Shown: positions 1-11,364 of the stretch, in pieces
Layout of the letters: each line of letters begins with the position of its first letter
Numbering within the stretch: position 1 is the stretch's first letter
DNA from: Romanomermis culicivorax
Taxonomy: Eukaryota; Nematoda; Enoplea; Mermithida; Mermithidae
Assembly (NCBI GenBank): GCA_963922205.1
Contig: CAWUHX010000011.1
Coordinates: 1,906,749-1,970,748, forward strand
Length of the DNA stretch: 64,000 nt
Direction of reading: 5' to 3'
Program-made: the position numbers and the translations under genes
Notes under the pieces: generated by a model
The model's input: only the letters and a program-made list of their open reading frames with translations
Told to the model about the DNA's origin: nothing
The model's database searches: none

Positions 1-1204
1 AAAAAATGATCGAAATGTCAATTTTCTCGGCGCTCCGCACCATGAATACGTTTTTTCAGTTTTTTAGACAAGAATTACTAATTTTTGAACGGTTTTCCGG
101 ATTATTGATTTTTCCGATTTTTTTCTTCAGGGACTCCTCCCCTAAAATTTTGGGGAATCATCCTCCAGTCTTTTTCCGGCTTCAAAAGAGTCGCTTGACC
201 TTATATATATGGGATGAACAAATATTTATCCTTAAAAAGTGTTTTACAGTATAAGTGGTGGAATAAAAAAATAGTGGGATTTCACATTCAGACTTCTAAG
301 ATTTAGAATTAAATTTGATTGGTAATTTATGATCATTGCAACATATGTGCGGTTTTTTTTAAATGCTTCTATATAATAAAACTGTAAACCAAGTACTATT
401 TTATATTTTTATGATTATCTGCACGAATCATTAGTTTGATTTTCGCTGGCTTTATGAAATTTTATGCTTTTCCCCGTATTAGAAAATAATTCTTATTTCT
501 ACTAATCGTGATAACAAAAATATGCTGTGTCTTCAGTGTTTTTTTGCACGACCTGTTTTGCACGGTGCAAAAAATTACCAAAAAAGTTTTGCACGCCAAA
601 AATTTTTTTGTACTGTAAATAAATATATCACTTTTTTGCATGAACTTTTTTCCACAAATAAAGAGGTTACATTTTTTTCCACATGTGAAAAGATTTTTAG
701 GAAAAAATCTCAAAAATTTGATTTGTATTTTGTGTTCATAAATCGTAATTTTTAGAAATTTCATCATTTGAAAAATTTCAAAACCAGTAATTTGTTCGTA
801 ACCTTTTATAAATCTGACCGAAAAGTTGTGAGTCAGATGCGTAGAAATTTTCCAAAAATACTTCTATGAAGCTTTTGAATTCAATTCACGTTAAGAAAGG
901 AACAAACACGTCAAAAAGTTTAGAGGGTTGACGTCAAACATGCACGGCAACAGAGGTCGTCAAAAATTTAGGTAGGGGTAAAATCGTAAATTTTAAGGGT
1001 AGTACTTGAAATATGCCGTGACCTTTTTTTTTTGCTTCCAACCTTTTGCGAAGGAGGGGGGTTGTAGTACTCTAACCACATAGAACTTACAAAAATGGAT
1101 AATGCCCCCACTTTATGCTTTTCACACTCAAAAAACATTTACTACTTCAACTCCATTTTTAATGCACTAATTATACGTACAGAATAGTCACACTTTGAAG
1201 ACTG
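1..1204. other. AT-rich stretch without a recognisable gene
   Basis: The stretch is AT-rich with many homopolymer A and T runs. Short open frames on both strands between about 460 and 770 overlap each other, have low-complexity Phe/Lys-rich translations and show no splice-site context, so I do not treat them as genes. I see no RNA gene and no terminal repeat here. Confidence 0.6.
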
Positions 1205-1734
1205 TTGTGCCAACTGGTATTAGTGTAGTACGTGCACCGGACTTTTTCGACGCTGTTTTTTCGCAAATTTTTTCGTTTCTGGTGGGTTTCGAACTGCAGA
1301 CTGTTGCCTTCGAAGCGAGCGCCTAACCGATTGAGCTACACCATCCAATCTAACCGAGCTACGATTTAATTCTTATACCATGAATAAATAATAAATAATG
1401 AAGACAAAACTCGTGAATTGACAAATCCATGACAAAAATTGTTTTTGACAAAAAATGAAATTTGTTTTTGATAAAAAATGCAAAATTTGTAATGTGTAAA
1501 GTGTTATTTTTACTTTTTAAAGCTGTTAATTGCGTAGTCTTCATATTACTTTTTGAGTTTTATTTGAAAAGTGTACTGTAGAACGACATCGGCTCACTGT
1601 AGGAAAAAATTGACATGATTTTTGAACTCCACGGTATCGATTTACCTAGGTTACTATGTTACATATGCAAATTTCACAATGGTTCACAAAATATGAAGTC
1701 CGGTGCACATACTACACTAATACCGGGCCAACTG
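1205..1734. mobile_element. Small inverted-repeat element (MITE or foldback)
   Basis: The segment at 1205-1242, containing GGTATTAGTGTAGTACGTGC and then ACCGGAC, recurs inverted at 1698-1734 with two or three mismatches. The 530-bp unit between these roughly 37-bp arms has no coding capacity. It encloses a tRNA-like stretch on the minus strand. This is the expected shape of a non-autonomous DNA element. I did not identify a clear target-site duplication, so the superfamily is unknown. Confidence 0.6.
1278..1350 (-). repeat. tRNA-like or tRNA-derived sequence, probably a pseudogene
   Basis: Read on the minus strand, this stretch has an A-box-like GTAGCTCAATCGG followed about 45 bases later by a B-box-like AGTTCGAAACCC. 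The acceptor, D and T arms do not pair properly, so it is not a functional tRNA gene. It may be the head of a SINE or a decayed tRNA carried inside the inverted-repeat element around it. Confidence 0.35.
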
Positions 1735-2359
1735 ATTCCTGCACATTTCAAGAATCGGGCACAACATACGTTTCGAAACATTGTTTCAACCAGCATCTTC
1801 AGCAGTATCGGCTTATCCAATCACTGATTAGGCTTGGAACAGTGCTTCCAATTGAAAGTCCTGATGCTGAATGTGGCTTTAGTATTACTAATCCCATTAG
1901 ACTATGAACTACGAGTTCGAAACCAAGTACCACTCCTGATCCACATCAACAGACTTCACACGTCTCTACTCTTAGCAGGAAAGTATGCCACAGTTTGGGT
2001 AATGATATGCGCACAAAAGACCCAGCGCAAAAGCGGGGAAAAGGAAAGGAGAGCATGAAGAGGCAGAATTTTAAGAACATAATGTTTTTCTTCCCAAGGG
2101 GCGATTTTTTTATTAATCACATATACATAAGTCATTATTTCATCTCCCAATTATATTTATAATGATTTCCTACAAGTAGTATATATTAATGTGCTGATAT
2201 CCTTTCCTAAAAATCGTTATATGGCACAGAAGTTGCATACTTTCCCATTGTCATTTGCTCAGTGAATGTGTCAAAAAGAGCAGTGAGTAATTCCTCAGAA
2301 TCGCACATTCTGCAATTTTTCTTGAATTAGTATAACCTACTGGGGAGAGGATGAGGTCT

Positions 2360-2700
2360 ACCAAAATTTTTTGCTATAGTGAGCTGTTTTTATGGGGGTA
2401 TGAATTTCCAAGTCTAAGACGGGGGTAATACCCCCCATACCCGCCCCCCCCCCCCCCCCCATCGGGTGCTCTGCATGGCAAGAATTTTCTAGGGGGGAGG
2501 GTCCTTTTTTTATCCAGGGGATAGGGGGATGAGCAAAAAAAAGTTTCGAAAGCTTGTTTTTCGTACAAAATATGCACAAAAATCATCAAAAAAGCTGTCT
2601 TGAAAAAAGTTCATTGGGGGTTTGACGATCTTTTTGGGCGCCAGGGCCTCAGGTCTAGGGTCTACCCCCCCCTATGTGCATGTATGGTTGACGTGTTGGT
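2360..2700. repeat. C-rich interspersed repeat, copy 1
   Basis: This repeat contains a run of about 18 C at 2443-2460 and C/G-rich segments that stand out from the AT-rich surroundings. It ends in TATGTGCATGTATGGTT. A diverged second copy lies at 6470-6720 and shares GTGCATGTATGG, GAGCAAAAAAA and the terminal motif. Frames through the poly-C tract are low-complexity shadows. Confidence 0.55.
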
Positions 2701-4439
2701 CTTTCTCAAAAAATGTATGAAGGAAAAAATGAAAAAAAAATTAAATATGAAATAATACGTTTAAGACGATGAAAACTATTGAAAATTGAATGGTAAGTGA
2801 AGGTTGACGTGCTAAAAGCCGCGCCTGAGCTTGGTAATAAATAATAATGAGTATCAAAGTTATAACCACCGGCGCAAAGCGCCGGAGAATTTTGAGATTT
2901 GAACCCACTAAAATGCACCAAAATGCATCTTTTCTATACGAAAACCCCAAATTTTTTCCACATTATAATGCGAATGATAATTTTTAGTAACTGATTGAAA
3001 GTATTGTTTTATTCAGTGTAGTCAGGTTTCAGAAAGCTTGGCGGTTGTCTTTTGAGTCAGAAATTTTTCGTTACGGTTTCTACTTCAAAAGAAAGAAGTG
3101 AAGGTAGACATTTATTTCAAGAAAAATTCGACTTGCGGTGCAACCTGTGACGTTGTTCCTGCAAAAATTTAATGCACGGCAATCATCAAATATGTTAGAA
3201 CTTTGAATTATAACATTAAGTTCAATTGCTATTCTGCAAATATCGTAATAATCATTTAGACGGAACTATGATCTTGCAGAACCTAAAAATTCCAAGGTTT
3301 TCTATCTTGCAGAAAATATAAGAAAAAAAGTCGCATATAATGATGCCTATAAAAGAATTCATGTGCGATATAGTGTCAGGAAAGTTTCTATTTTTTATAT
3401 TTCATTTAAAAGCCAATTGTAAGGTTGTTTTTGACAACTTCTCTTTTTATGGTTTCTTCTGTATATTCCTAGGAGTTCAATTATGCTCCAATATTTGCGT
3501 TTGACTGGACTGTAGTGTATAATATTTTAGTGAAATTGAAATTGTAGCATTACTTTCACAATTCAGGAACATGACAAGCGGGCATGTTAGAACAAAAAGC
3601 TTTTTTCTGAAACCATCAGTAAGATGGCCCGATGCATGGGCATCATACATGTAATACCTGGATATGTGAACTGATCGACCGGGCCTGAATCTTACACCTA
3701 GTCCACGCCTTACCTAAAACACCGGGCAAGGCCTGGCTTATATACTAGTGATATAATGATTACAACTGTGGATAAGAGTAGCGAAAATCAATTTCAGAAA
3801 ACCAAGCCTGAAATAGAATATTATTGTTGATGAGTAGTTAAGGTGGTGAGGCACTATAAGACTAGTTTATTGGAAAAAGGGCAGAAAAAGCAGAATACAC
3901 CTGTTTGGATATTTGCTGAGCTAGGAAAAGAGGTGGACTAGTTTTTTGAAAACTTGGGTAAGGGTTTGAAAAATTCAATTTTTGATGTTGAATTTTCATC
4001 CTTCCTCATAAAAAATTTTCCATATCTATAAAAAGTATATTCTGCAGCTTCGTGCATTTTCTCCATCCCCTAGCATAGTATGAACTACGGTAAAATTTTT
4101 CTGGAAGAAAATTATATGCAATGATGCTGTTGACGAGTGAAATTTGCTGAAAAAACGTTTATTGTAATAAAATGCGACAAACATAATGTGAAATATGAAT
4201 ATGTTGGCCAGTTTCACGAGACATATAAGAAGACTACGAATGCACACACATAAAACAGCTGATCACGAGGCACAGAACATGCACTAGTAAAATACTCCAG
4301 AAAAAGCTTTCATTATTATGCCATAGCTGCTAGTTTGTCGTTATGGATGCGGATGCATAACAAGGAAGTCCATTGATACTGAATACTATTGATAGATGAA
4401 ATTTTTTTTGCGCTAAAATTTTCGTTTGTACTGGTACAA
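2701..4439. other. Intergenic stretch, no gene seen
   Basis: AT-rich DNA with no frame that combines length, complex composition and splice context. Short frames at 2706-2950 and 4026-4247 on the minus strand are Phe/Ser/Ile-rich and unsupported. I see no paired terminal repeats. Confidence 0.55.
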
Positions 4440-4447
4440 ACGAAGCT

Positions 4448-4530
4448 AAAAGTGATGTTCTTTTTTAAAGTGATGTTTCTTTTTTTTTAAAGTGATGTTC
4501 TTTTTTTCGCAAAGTGATGTTCTTTTTTAT
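4448..4530. repeat. Short tandem repeat, AAAGTGATGTTCTTTTTT unit
   Basis: Four imperfect head-to-tail copies of a unit of about 20-24 bp, AAAGTGATGTTC followed by a T run of variable length, are visible. Confidence 0.8.
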
Positions 4531-4856
4531 TTTGCATATATTTACATGGATTTAGGTCGATGATTCTCAAATAGAAGATAATCGATGCAATTGATCGTCT
4601 TGTATTTTAGAAAAGGTTTTCAAAGAGCAGTTTTTGAGGTTAAGCAAAAAAATAATTCTTTAAAAAAACATTTTTTCCGCAAACAAGAGGTCGTATCATT
4701 TTGGGGTATCATTTCAGATATTTTCTGATTTGTCTTCAATGATCGTTTGTAGATCATTTGATTTTCATTTTTTTGTCCTGAATAAGAGAAACATTGTTTA
4801 TTTATTGTTTCCGATTTCTCATTTCCAATGTTTATTTACATTAAACAATTGAACAG

Positions 4857-5735
4857 TAAAGCCGTAGGCATACTTGGCCGGTTTTTTTGCGGCCGCAAAT
4901 TTTGCGTTCCGCAATTGCGGGTCGGTTGCGGCTCTCACAATGGCATACTTTTGTGCGGTTCCCCAAAAATTCGGAACCGAAAACCCGCAATTGTAAGCAT
5001 AGTTAACCGCAATTTCGAACCGGAAATTACTTAAGAGATGCAAGGTTGTAGGTTTCCGAATCCAAAGGCGTCAAAATGCTTGGATATGCTCCTAATTGCA
5101 TGGAAAAGCATCCGTAGGTAGGCACATTACAAACGTTTTTAAAAATGGGGAAAATTTTTGGAAAATGAGGAAAAAAATTTTGGGTCCGGTTCTCATGTGG
5201 AAAAAATCAACCGCTCTAAAAACATCATGTTTTAAAAGCTTAAAAACACTAAAATAAACCGTCTATGAGCATTTTTAAGCGAAAAAAGACTTTGAGAAAA
5301 TTGGGGAAAAAATTTTTACCCCTATCGCCATTTGACGAAAAAGACCCCCAAATTTTTTCGACAATGAGAACCTTGCATAAATTTTTTTCTTCATTCCCGA
5401 ATTTTTCCCCTCAAAATATTCCTTTGCAGAAAAAAAACACTGGACAAAGCAAATTCTGGAAATAATTGAGTTTTCTAGTTGATAAAGATTAGGTATTCAG
5501 TGTTATTCAGCGCGAAACGGCATATACTGTATCAAGTGCTGCTGCCAGAACCGCAAAAAGTACTCCACTTGTGAACTTTTTGCGGGTCCATAAACCGCAA
5601 TGCGGTTGCGGGGCCACCCGCAAAATTTTTTCCCGGTTGCGGGTAACTTGCGGACCGCAATTTTGGAAAACCGCAAAAAAGTGAGCGGGCCGCACACTTT
5701 TTCGCCCGTTGCGGCTAAGTATGCCTACGGCTTAA
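4857..5735. mobile_element. Inverted-repeat element, about 880 bp, rich in GCGGTT/AACCGC
   Basis: The left end begins AAGCCGTAGGCATACTT, and the right end closes with the reverse complement AAGTATGCCTACGGCTT. Both subterminal regions (about 4870-5040 and 5530-5720) are dense in GCGG, GCGGTTGCGG and CCGCAA motifs, inverted relative to one another. The AT-rich middle has no transposase. This is a non-autonomous DNA element; the target duplication is ambiguous and the superfamily is not assigned. Confidence 0.7.
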
Positions 5736-5944
5736 ACACGCATTTTACATGACGAGTATGTGCTTGTGTTCCACTTTGTGAACTAGATAATTTTTTTACC
5801 TTACTGTCTGACCCGACCCGATAGATCTCTAATATGGACTGCGAATTTCAGCGAACTACAATGACAAATGAATAGTATTCCACTAGAATATCTGTCCGGG
5901 CTCTCTAATGTTTTAAAGAAGAACCTGAGTTGAATTTGGGGCAG

Positions 5945-5990
5945 ATGCTTATGAATAAGTAATGCTTATGAATAAGTAATTCCTAGCGTA
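5945..5990. repeat. Tandem duplication of a 20-bp unit
   Basis: The sequence ATGCTTATGAATAAGTA appears twice head to tail. It is small, with no further context. Confidence 0.8.
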
Positions 5991-6419
5991 CAACTTCAGA
6001 AATACTTCAAACCTACTTAATAGAAGAATAAAAGTTTGAGTTCAGCGCAGGCATGCACCGCAAGAATTTTTTTTTGGAGACGGTCCTCGGACTTTTAGTA
6101 GAGAAGGGCATACATGCACAGCATAGAAATTCTGCTGGCGGTCAGTCAGGACGGGGGTGGAATACAATTTTTTTTCATTCTTGATAATGAAAAGAAAGGT
6201 CTTGGAAAGGTTTTCTAACATCCAAACAGCATATTTTTATAACTATATTAGTCAGATATATTAAATAATTTGCTTAGACAGCACTTTTTACAGTTTTAAT
6301 GTTACTCTTTTGGAATCAAGTATGCTTTGTTTAGAAAAATTGTTAAACTACAGCATCATTACCATTTTCATGACGACTTTCTCTTCTCTCTTGATCATTT
6401 TCCTTCATCAACTTCTCAA

Positions 6420-6720
6420 TCATTGCTAGGGGAGTCAAATCTGCTGGGGGTCAGCAAGAATCTGCTGGGGGTCAATAAAAATCTGCTGGGGTCAAACCCC
6501 CCCTCCCCACGTGCATGTATGGAGAGGGGGTGTGGTTTAGTGAGCAAAAAAACTAAACAAGTTCCACAAGCATGTTCATCATACATCATGATATGCATAA
6601 AATAATCAAAAAAAATTTCTCCAAAGCTCAGGGGGTCTTTCAGCATTTTTTAGGGCCAGTCAGGGGTGTCAGGTAGGAGGGTTTACCCTTTCCTAATCTT
6701 ATGTGCATGTATGGTTCAGC
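6420..6720. repeat. C-rich interspersed repeat, copy 2, with a short tandem array
   Basis: Three copies of an AATCTGCTGGGGGTCA-type unit at 6435-6495 lead into CCCCCCCTCCCC and GTGCATGTATGG. The remainder to 6720 matches the repeat at 2360-2700 in order, ending TTATGTGCATGTATGGTT. No coding potential is seen. Confidence 0.55.
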
Positions 6721-7278
6721 GATGTCTGTACCAACTTCGGGTACTTCTAATTGTTGAAAATTCGAAGATACTTTTAGATTGGCCGCCTTTTAACTATTGC
6801 AGAATCACTTCCTCAGGAAACTGAGAATTATGATAATAAACTATCTTGTGAGATATTCCCCCCTCATAACAGCAGAGTAGGCACTGGCATGTTCTCATCA
6901 GACCCATGCCATAGGCTGTGTCCTGATGAAGCCCAGTCGAGCCGTCCGATCGACCACTGAGAATTCAGCCTTATTGGGGGAGGAGTTGTCCAACGAGTTA
7001 TAAATTCTTTGAAAATCCAACATGCTTTAACATTCAAGGGATTTCTGGTGGGGGCGTGGTTTTTGAATGGAAGAAGTTCTTCATCCCCAATAGCATGTAA
7101 TGTAATGTTTGGCATCGGCCGATAGCAAATTTTCCGTTATCGGCCGTTAAATACTCACGACTTTTAAAAGATGTCGAAGATTGTTCATTCTCATGCAATC
7201 AGTATACGCGATAGAGATAGATTTGCACCGAATATAGGCGAAAGAATTTCCTGTAGCATATGTAATTTCATTTTGCAG

Positions 7279-7915
7279 CAAAAGATGGATCTACGCCGAC
7301 AATTTCCACTACAAAAATATAGTTGATTCATTTGCTCTGGGTTACAGATTTGCTCGTAGTCGACCACCAGTCAATAAAAACGACTTCTCAGCTATCTTTA
7401 GTGAAAGAGCGAAAATTTTTTTCTCGGAAAGACAAACCGACGATTATCGTGCGTCTCCTCTATTTCCGCTGCGTAACGTCGCCGATTCTCTCATTTTCAA
7501 AAACAGTGAATTACCCGATAATATAGCCGACTTCAATTATAGGCTGTTCTATTTGGACTTTACGGAAAAGCATATGGATTTCCCTAATTTTGATTCGCGT
7601 CCCAAGGTACCGAAAAAACACGAAAACGAGTTTATGAAAGAAAAGCCGAGTTCGGAATGGGATCATGAGGCAATAACTATCGCCGATCAGCTCTTCCCTT
7701 GTCGTGACTATTATCAGTTTTATCGCTCGACTATACGAGAATCTAGTCATATCCCATTAAAATTGGAACACTTGAGGCAAGAAATATTCTCGAAAAATTT
7801 CGACGATTTGATCAATATTTTGGCATTTCTTGTTAACGATAGGCCGTTTTTTGTTTATTTGTCGCTAGTGTGTATTGAACAGTACGTTTTTAAAAATTGG
7901 AGATACGTAGATTAA
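7279..7915 (+). CDS. Probable terminal exon of an unrecognised host gene
   Basis: A frame stays open for about 212 codons after a good splice acceptor (TTTCATTTTGCAG ending at 7278) and closes with TAA at 7913-7915. The translation starts with KRWIYADNFHYKN and ends with EQYVFKNWRYVD. It is compositionally complex, with many Trp, Tyr, Phe and charged residues, unlike the shadow frames nearby. There is no ATG near the 5' side, which fits an internal-to-terminal exon. I could not place the upstream exons: the ATG-initiated stretch at about 7171-7250 is in the wrong phase for this acceptor. I do not recognise the family; no signal peptide, membrane segment or zinc motif is evident. It could also be the 3' part of a decayed gene. 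Confidence 0.5.
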
Positions 7916-8111
7916 AAGAGAAAATAGCAATTACGATATGTCCAAACATGCTACGAAAACGAACATAAATTTTTTATTCTGTAAGCACTTGTGTCGAACT
8001 ATTCATTTTAAGGCACGACTTCTGAGAGATTCTACCCCATTGACCTATGATAAGATGAAAACTAAATATATTTGAGAAAGTGATTGAGAAGCATTTTTTT
8101 TATTTTTCGGC

Positions 8112-8204
8112 TTGTACAGGTGTACCGAAATATCAAAGCTAAGAAAGGACGTGACTCTGAAGCCAAACGTTCGCTGCATGCAAAATGCCATGTTCTATAT
8201 GCAG
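8112..8204 (+). pseudogene. Exon of a duplicated helical-protein gene, copy 1
   Basis: An exon-sized open frame reads LRKDVTLKPNV in its centre and is followed directly by a GT splice-donor-like site (CAG/GTGTAA). A diverged copy at 10772-10865 keeps the same reading frame and a donor-like boundary, with about two-thirds of the residues identical. Conservation of frame at both copies argues that this was coding. Flanking intronic DNA is also duplicated, so the unit is a segmental duplication of part of a gene. The product is unknown; together with the downstream frame it looks like an amphipathic helical protein, perhaps BAR-like. Confidence 0.45.
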
Positions 8205-8555
8205 GTGTAACGTGTGTCGCACCGGGTGGTAGCGTGCGCTTCCACCAACTGCACAGTCCTGCATCGTCTGAGCGAGTGCATCAGTGCCCGTCACAAAAAT
8301 CTGAGTGTGGGGCCCTGACTTGTGCGTGAAACATCAAGTCTACGGGTTCAGAGGAAAACGAACGATGGCAGCGTGTGCGCATCGTGACACAGGTATGAAA
8401 AAACATTTCCTAATCTTTTGCTTAACACTATTCATTTTTAAAGTGTCAAAGTGGGAATCAATTTTAAATCGAAAAAGGCCTCTGGAGCGTTTTTCGGGCA
8501 CCTTCCGATGAGGTGCCGCAGAATTTTTTCTTGATAGCCACTAATGTCTGACATC

Positions 8556-8970
8556 TTGCGTTGAAATTCCAATCTAATAATTGTACCGTTTTGGGAGCTG
8601 TATGTTTGGGGTCTTTGGGAGCACATTCTGAAAGTTGATACGAAAATGCTGATTAATTCCACTAAATATGCCATCAAGGAGATACAAGACAAATTCAAAA
8701 CGTTCAGATTAGACGAATAAGAAAAGATGTGGGTAGAATCACTAGTGGAATTTCATCGATCACTTCACAATGTTGCGGAACAGGATGCCTCAGAAGAGAT
8801 GCAACAAAAATTTATCTTTTCGGTAATTTGACTATGCTATAAGCTGGGCGAAAGTGCTCTACAGTTGAAACCACCCTGTTTCACATCACGTGATGTTATC
8901 CAGACAAAAACAGAGCAAATGATAGCAGACAGCAGTGCCTTTCCAATAAAGCAAAGAGTATCCGAGTAAC
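8556..8970 (+). pseudogene. Decayed exon, helical (possibly BAR-like) protein
   Basis: One frame runs about 138 codons with only two stops: TAA at about 8717 and TGA at about 8829. Protein-like sequence continues on both sides of each, for example KMLINSTKYAIKEIQDKF before the first and MWVESLVEFHRSLHNVAEQ after it. The pattern of hydrophobic and charged residues is that of long amphipathic helices, as in BAR-domain proteins; this is an inference from texture, not a motif match. It lies just downstream of the duplicated exon at 8112-8204 and is probably a later exon of the same gene. Stops in frame indicate a pseudogene, unless small introns that I cannot see remove them. Confidence 0.4.
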
Positions 8971-9534
8971 TCTTGCCGTTTTTCTGTAAATGTATTTCGA
9001 ACAACCACTCGATTTCTGAAATTTAATAAAAATTTTCGAAGTTCTCGAATTTTCATTCGTTTAGAAAACCGTCAAAGCTAGATCAATGAAAATTTACCAG
9101 GACTTCAGTCCACATTTTTTCTTATGATGTATTAGGTGAAGACGCATCCTGGGTTCCCAGAACTTTATTGATTGCACATTTATCCAGATTCAAAAACACA
9201 TTTGAATGACATATATGCAAATGTCTACAGCTACCAAAACTGTGCACAATGATGGGATGTTACTCTCGCAGCTACTGTAGGAATGTATGAACTTGAGAAT
9301 AAGATGAATTTCCTCGGCATCATGGTTGAAGGTGCTCCGGAGTGCCCATCAACAGGATTTTCTTTTTTTTTGCTTCCCAGTTTCGACAGTTTAAAATTTT
9401 TTGCCGAGTGTAGAATCAACTGTGGATTTAGAGAATGGGGAGCGGCCGCCCCCCCCCCCCCCCCGAAACTTTTGAAATACGATTTTTTTCCTGTATACCT
9501 ATAGGCGAATTCGATAAATTTTTGAAAATTTTTT

Positions 9535-9600
9535 GGGAAAATACTTAATTTTGAGCACCGTCCACCCTGAAAAAAATTTCTGGATCCGCCACTGTGTATT
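9535..9600 (-). repeat. Short interspersed repeat ending GGATCCGCCACTG, copy 1
   Basis: The segment AAAATACTTAATTTTGAGCA, then a C-rich patch and TTTCTGGATCCGCCACTG, recurs in the same order at 9745-9807. Read on the minus strand it begins CAGTGGCGGATCCAGAAA, a sequence typical of short dispersed repeats in many invertebrates. Confidence 0.6.
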
Positions 9601-9744
9601 TGTGAAACAATTACCACATCATACTATGAGCTGTTGGCTGTTTGATAATTCTATAATACAGATAATAAATGTATCACAAGGGGTGCATTAGGGCCACCTG
9701 GAAAATGCAGTGCACTAGGGCCACCTGGAAAATGCAGTTTTTTG

Positions 9745-9807
9745 AAAAAATATTTAATTTTGAGCATCGCCCCCCCAACCCAAAAAAATTTCTGGATCCG
9801 CCACTGC
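9745..9807 (-). repeat. Short interspersed repeat ending GGATCCGCCACTG, copy 2
   Basis: Second copy of the repeat at 9535-9600, with the same AATTTTGAGCATCGCC and TCTGGATCCGCCACTG landmarks. A 31-bp duplication (GGGCCACCTGGAAAATGCAG) lies just upstream at 9688-9737. Confidence 0.6.
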
Positions 9808-10089
9808 CATGAATATACCTTCTTCAGAGCTGTGCAGCTCCGCAAACGGTACAAAAATTTCGATGAAAAAATTAACAATACAGTAAGAATGCATTTTCTA
9901 TAAAATAAGCAAATAAAATTCTGCGGCATCCGATGGGAAAGAGCTTGGGAGTGCCCATAAACAAAATATTTATAATTTTGACGGCTCATTTTTCACACTT
10001 AAAATTCTCTTAAAAGGTGTAAATTGTAATAATTTACAGTAAATGTTACATCAAAAGATAGTTTATTCTCCCTTGTGTAAAACGAGTAT

Positions 10090-10340
10090 TCACTTATCGA
10101 ATCAGATCAATTCGATTATGAAATATCACTTGGCCAGCAAGACTATTGAAAAATGCCAAAAATACATACATTTTGAAACTTCGGCTTACTGTAGCGGTGT
10201 GAATTCTCATTTTCAAGAAACGAATGATACCACGAAACTCAGCGTAGGAAGCTACCCTAAATAATCTCATTTGAAATATGATTAATTTTCAACTTATTAA
10301 AGGGAAGGTAGAACTTCTCAGAAATCGTGTCTTGAATAAT
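10090..10340. repeat. Interspersed repeat family A, copy 1
   Basis: The block contains ACCACGAAACTCAG, AGCTACCC and a tail near TTCTCAGAAATCG. It matches the block at 63010-63270 (ACCATGAAACTCAG, AAACTACCC, CCTCTCAGACATC) over about 250 bases with substitutions and small gaps. A shorter related piece begins at about 11165. No terminal inverted repeat is evident. Confidence 0.6.
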
Positions 10341-10559
10341 CTAAACTTTTCTCGCTGACTGGATCAAATACCTTCTAATCATGGCAAAGCAGGAATGGTG
10401 TAATAATGGTCCAAAAAGTTGGAGAATTTTCTAATATTGTATAATTTGCCTAAGAATTGATATGTTTCAACTTCACTCTGAAGAATGGCCGTCTGCGTTT
10501 GGAAAATTTGACACGATGGCAGAAAGGTGAAACCAGTTCTCAGCTAGCATTTTCTTTCG

Positions 10560-10990
10560 ATTCGTCTAGTTTTAAGACACGATTTCTGAGAGATTCTACC
10601 TTCTGCTCCATTGACGTATGATAAGTTGAAAATTAATATCTGAAAAAGAGATATTTTCAGTAGTTTAACACGCTGAGTATCGTGACAGCATTCATTCTGC
10701 GCAAAAATCAAAATTCACATAGCTACAGTACTCCAAAGTTTGGAATTTTTACATTTTTTGGCATTTTTCAGTCTGTACACGTGTTTCGAAATGTCACAGC
10801 TCAGAAAAGACGTGACTCTGAAGCCAAATGTTGAATGCATGCAGAAGACCGTGCTGTATATGGCGGTATGAAGAACACTTTCTAATCTCTTACTTTACAC
10901 TTTTTATTCCATTTTAAAGTGTCGAAACCGATGTCAAAATAAACCGAAAAAGTTCTTTGGGGCCTATTTTGGGCACCTTAGGATGCCGCA
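10560..10990 (+). repeat. Duplicated gene segment, copy 2
   Basis: This block repeats the order of landmarks seen at 8010-8520: GACACGATTTCTGAGAG, TGACGTATGATAAG, the conserved exon, TTTAAAGTGTCGAAA and GGGCACCTTAGGATGCCGCAG. It is a diverged segmental duplicate of the intron-exon-intron unit, and lacks the long downstream frame of copy 1. Confidence 0.6.
10772..10865 (+). pseudogene. Exon of a duplicated helical-protein gene, copy 2
   Basis: The exon follows a good acceptor (GGCATTTTTCAG) and ends at a donor-like GCG/GTATGA. Its frame reads LRKDVTLKPNVECMQK, matching copy 1 at 8112-8204. There is no stop in this exon, but no partner exons remain next to it, so I call it a gene fragment. Confidence 0.45.
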
Positions 10991-11358
10991 GTGACATTAA
11001 AACTAAACGACATTAAAACAGTTGTGGTAGACTGGAAAATGCCACTACAACAGGTGTAAAATGCATGACTGGAGAATAGTTCTTAGACGAGAGAATACTT
11101 CAATATCTGTGGAGTAAAAGGAATATTCCTCTATTGAAAAATATCTTCCCTGGGCCAGGGTCAAGCAGAATCACTGAAAAATGCCAAGAAATTGCAAATT
11201 GTCAAACTTCAGAATACTGCATCTATGCGAATTTCGATTTTAAGGGCTAAATTAATTTTACCGAGAAGTTTACCATTCCTCACAGTCACAGAAACCATAG
11301 AAGATTTGGTAAGTTTCCTGTCACTGCTTCCATAAGTTTGAAAATATTGAGCCCAATT

Positions 11359-11364
11359 CAGAAG
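11359..11364. repeat. Left target-site duplication of the Polinton (CAGAAG)
   Basis: CAGAAG sits immediately outside the left terminal repeat and again at 31285-31290 outside the right one. A 6-bp duplication is the established signature of Maverick/Polinton integration. Confidence 0.9.

Noticed and set aside
462-767. Overlapping frames on both strands with Phe/Lys-rich products.
   Set aside because: Low complexity in AT-rich DNA, mutual shadows, no splice or start context.
1278-1350. Functional tRNA gene.
   Set aside because: A- and B-box-like words are present but the acceptor, D and T stems do not pair.
2358-2589. Frames across the poly-C run with Gly-rich translation.
   Set aside because: The glycine run is simply the poly-C tract read on the minus strand.
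6864-7115. Minus-strand frame with RLDWASSGHSLWHGSDE.
   Set aside because: Complex in places but without splice context or family resemblance, and adjacent to the better-supported plus-strand exon.
9231-9989. Minus-strand frames with a GGSRNFFQGG or WRIQKFFWVGG start.
   Set aside because: These are translations of the short interspersed repeat ending GGATCCGCCACTG, not host proteins.
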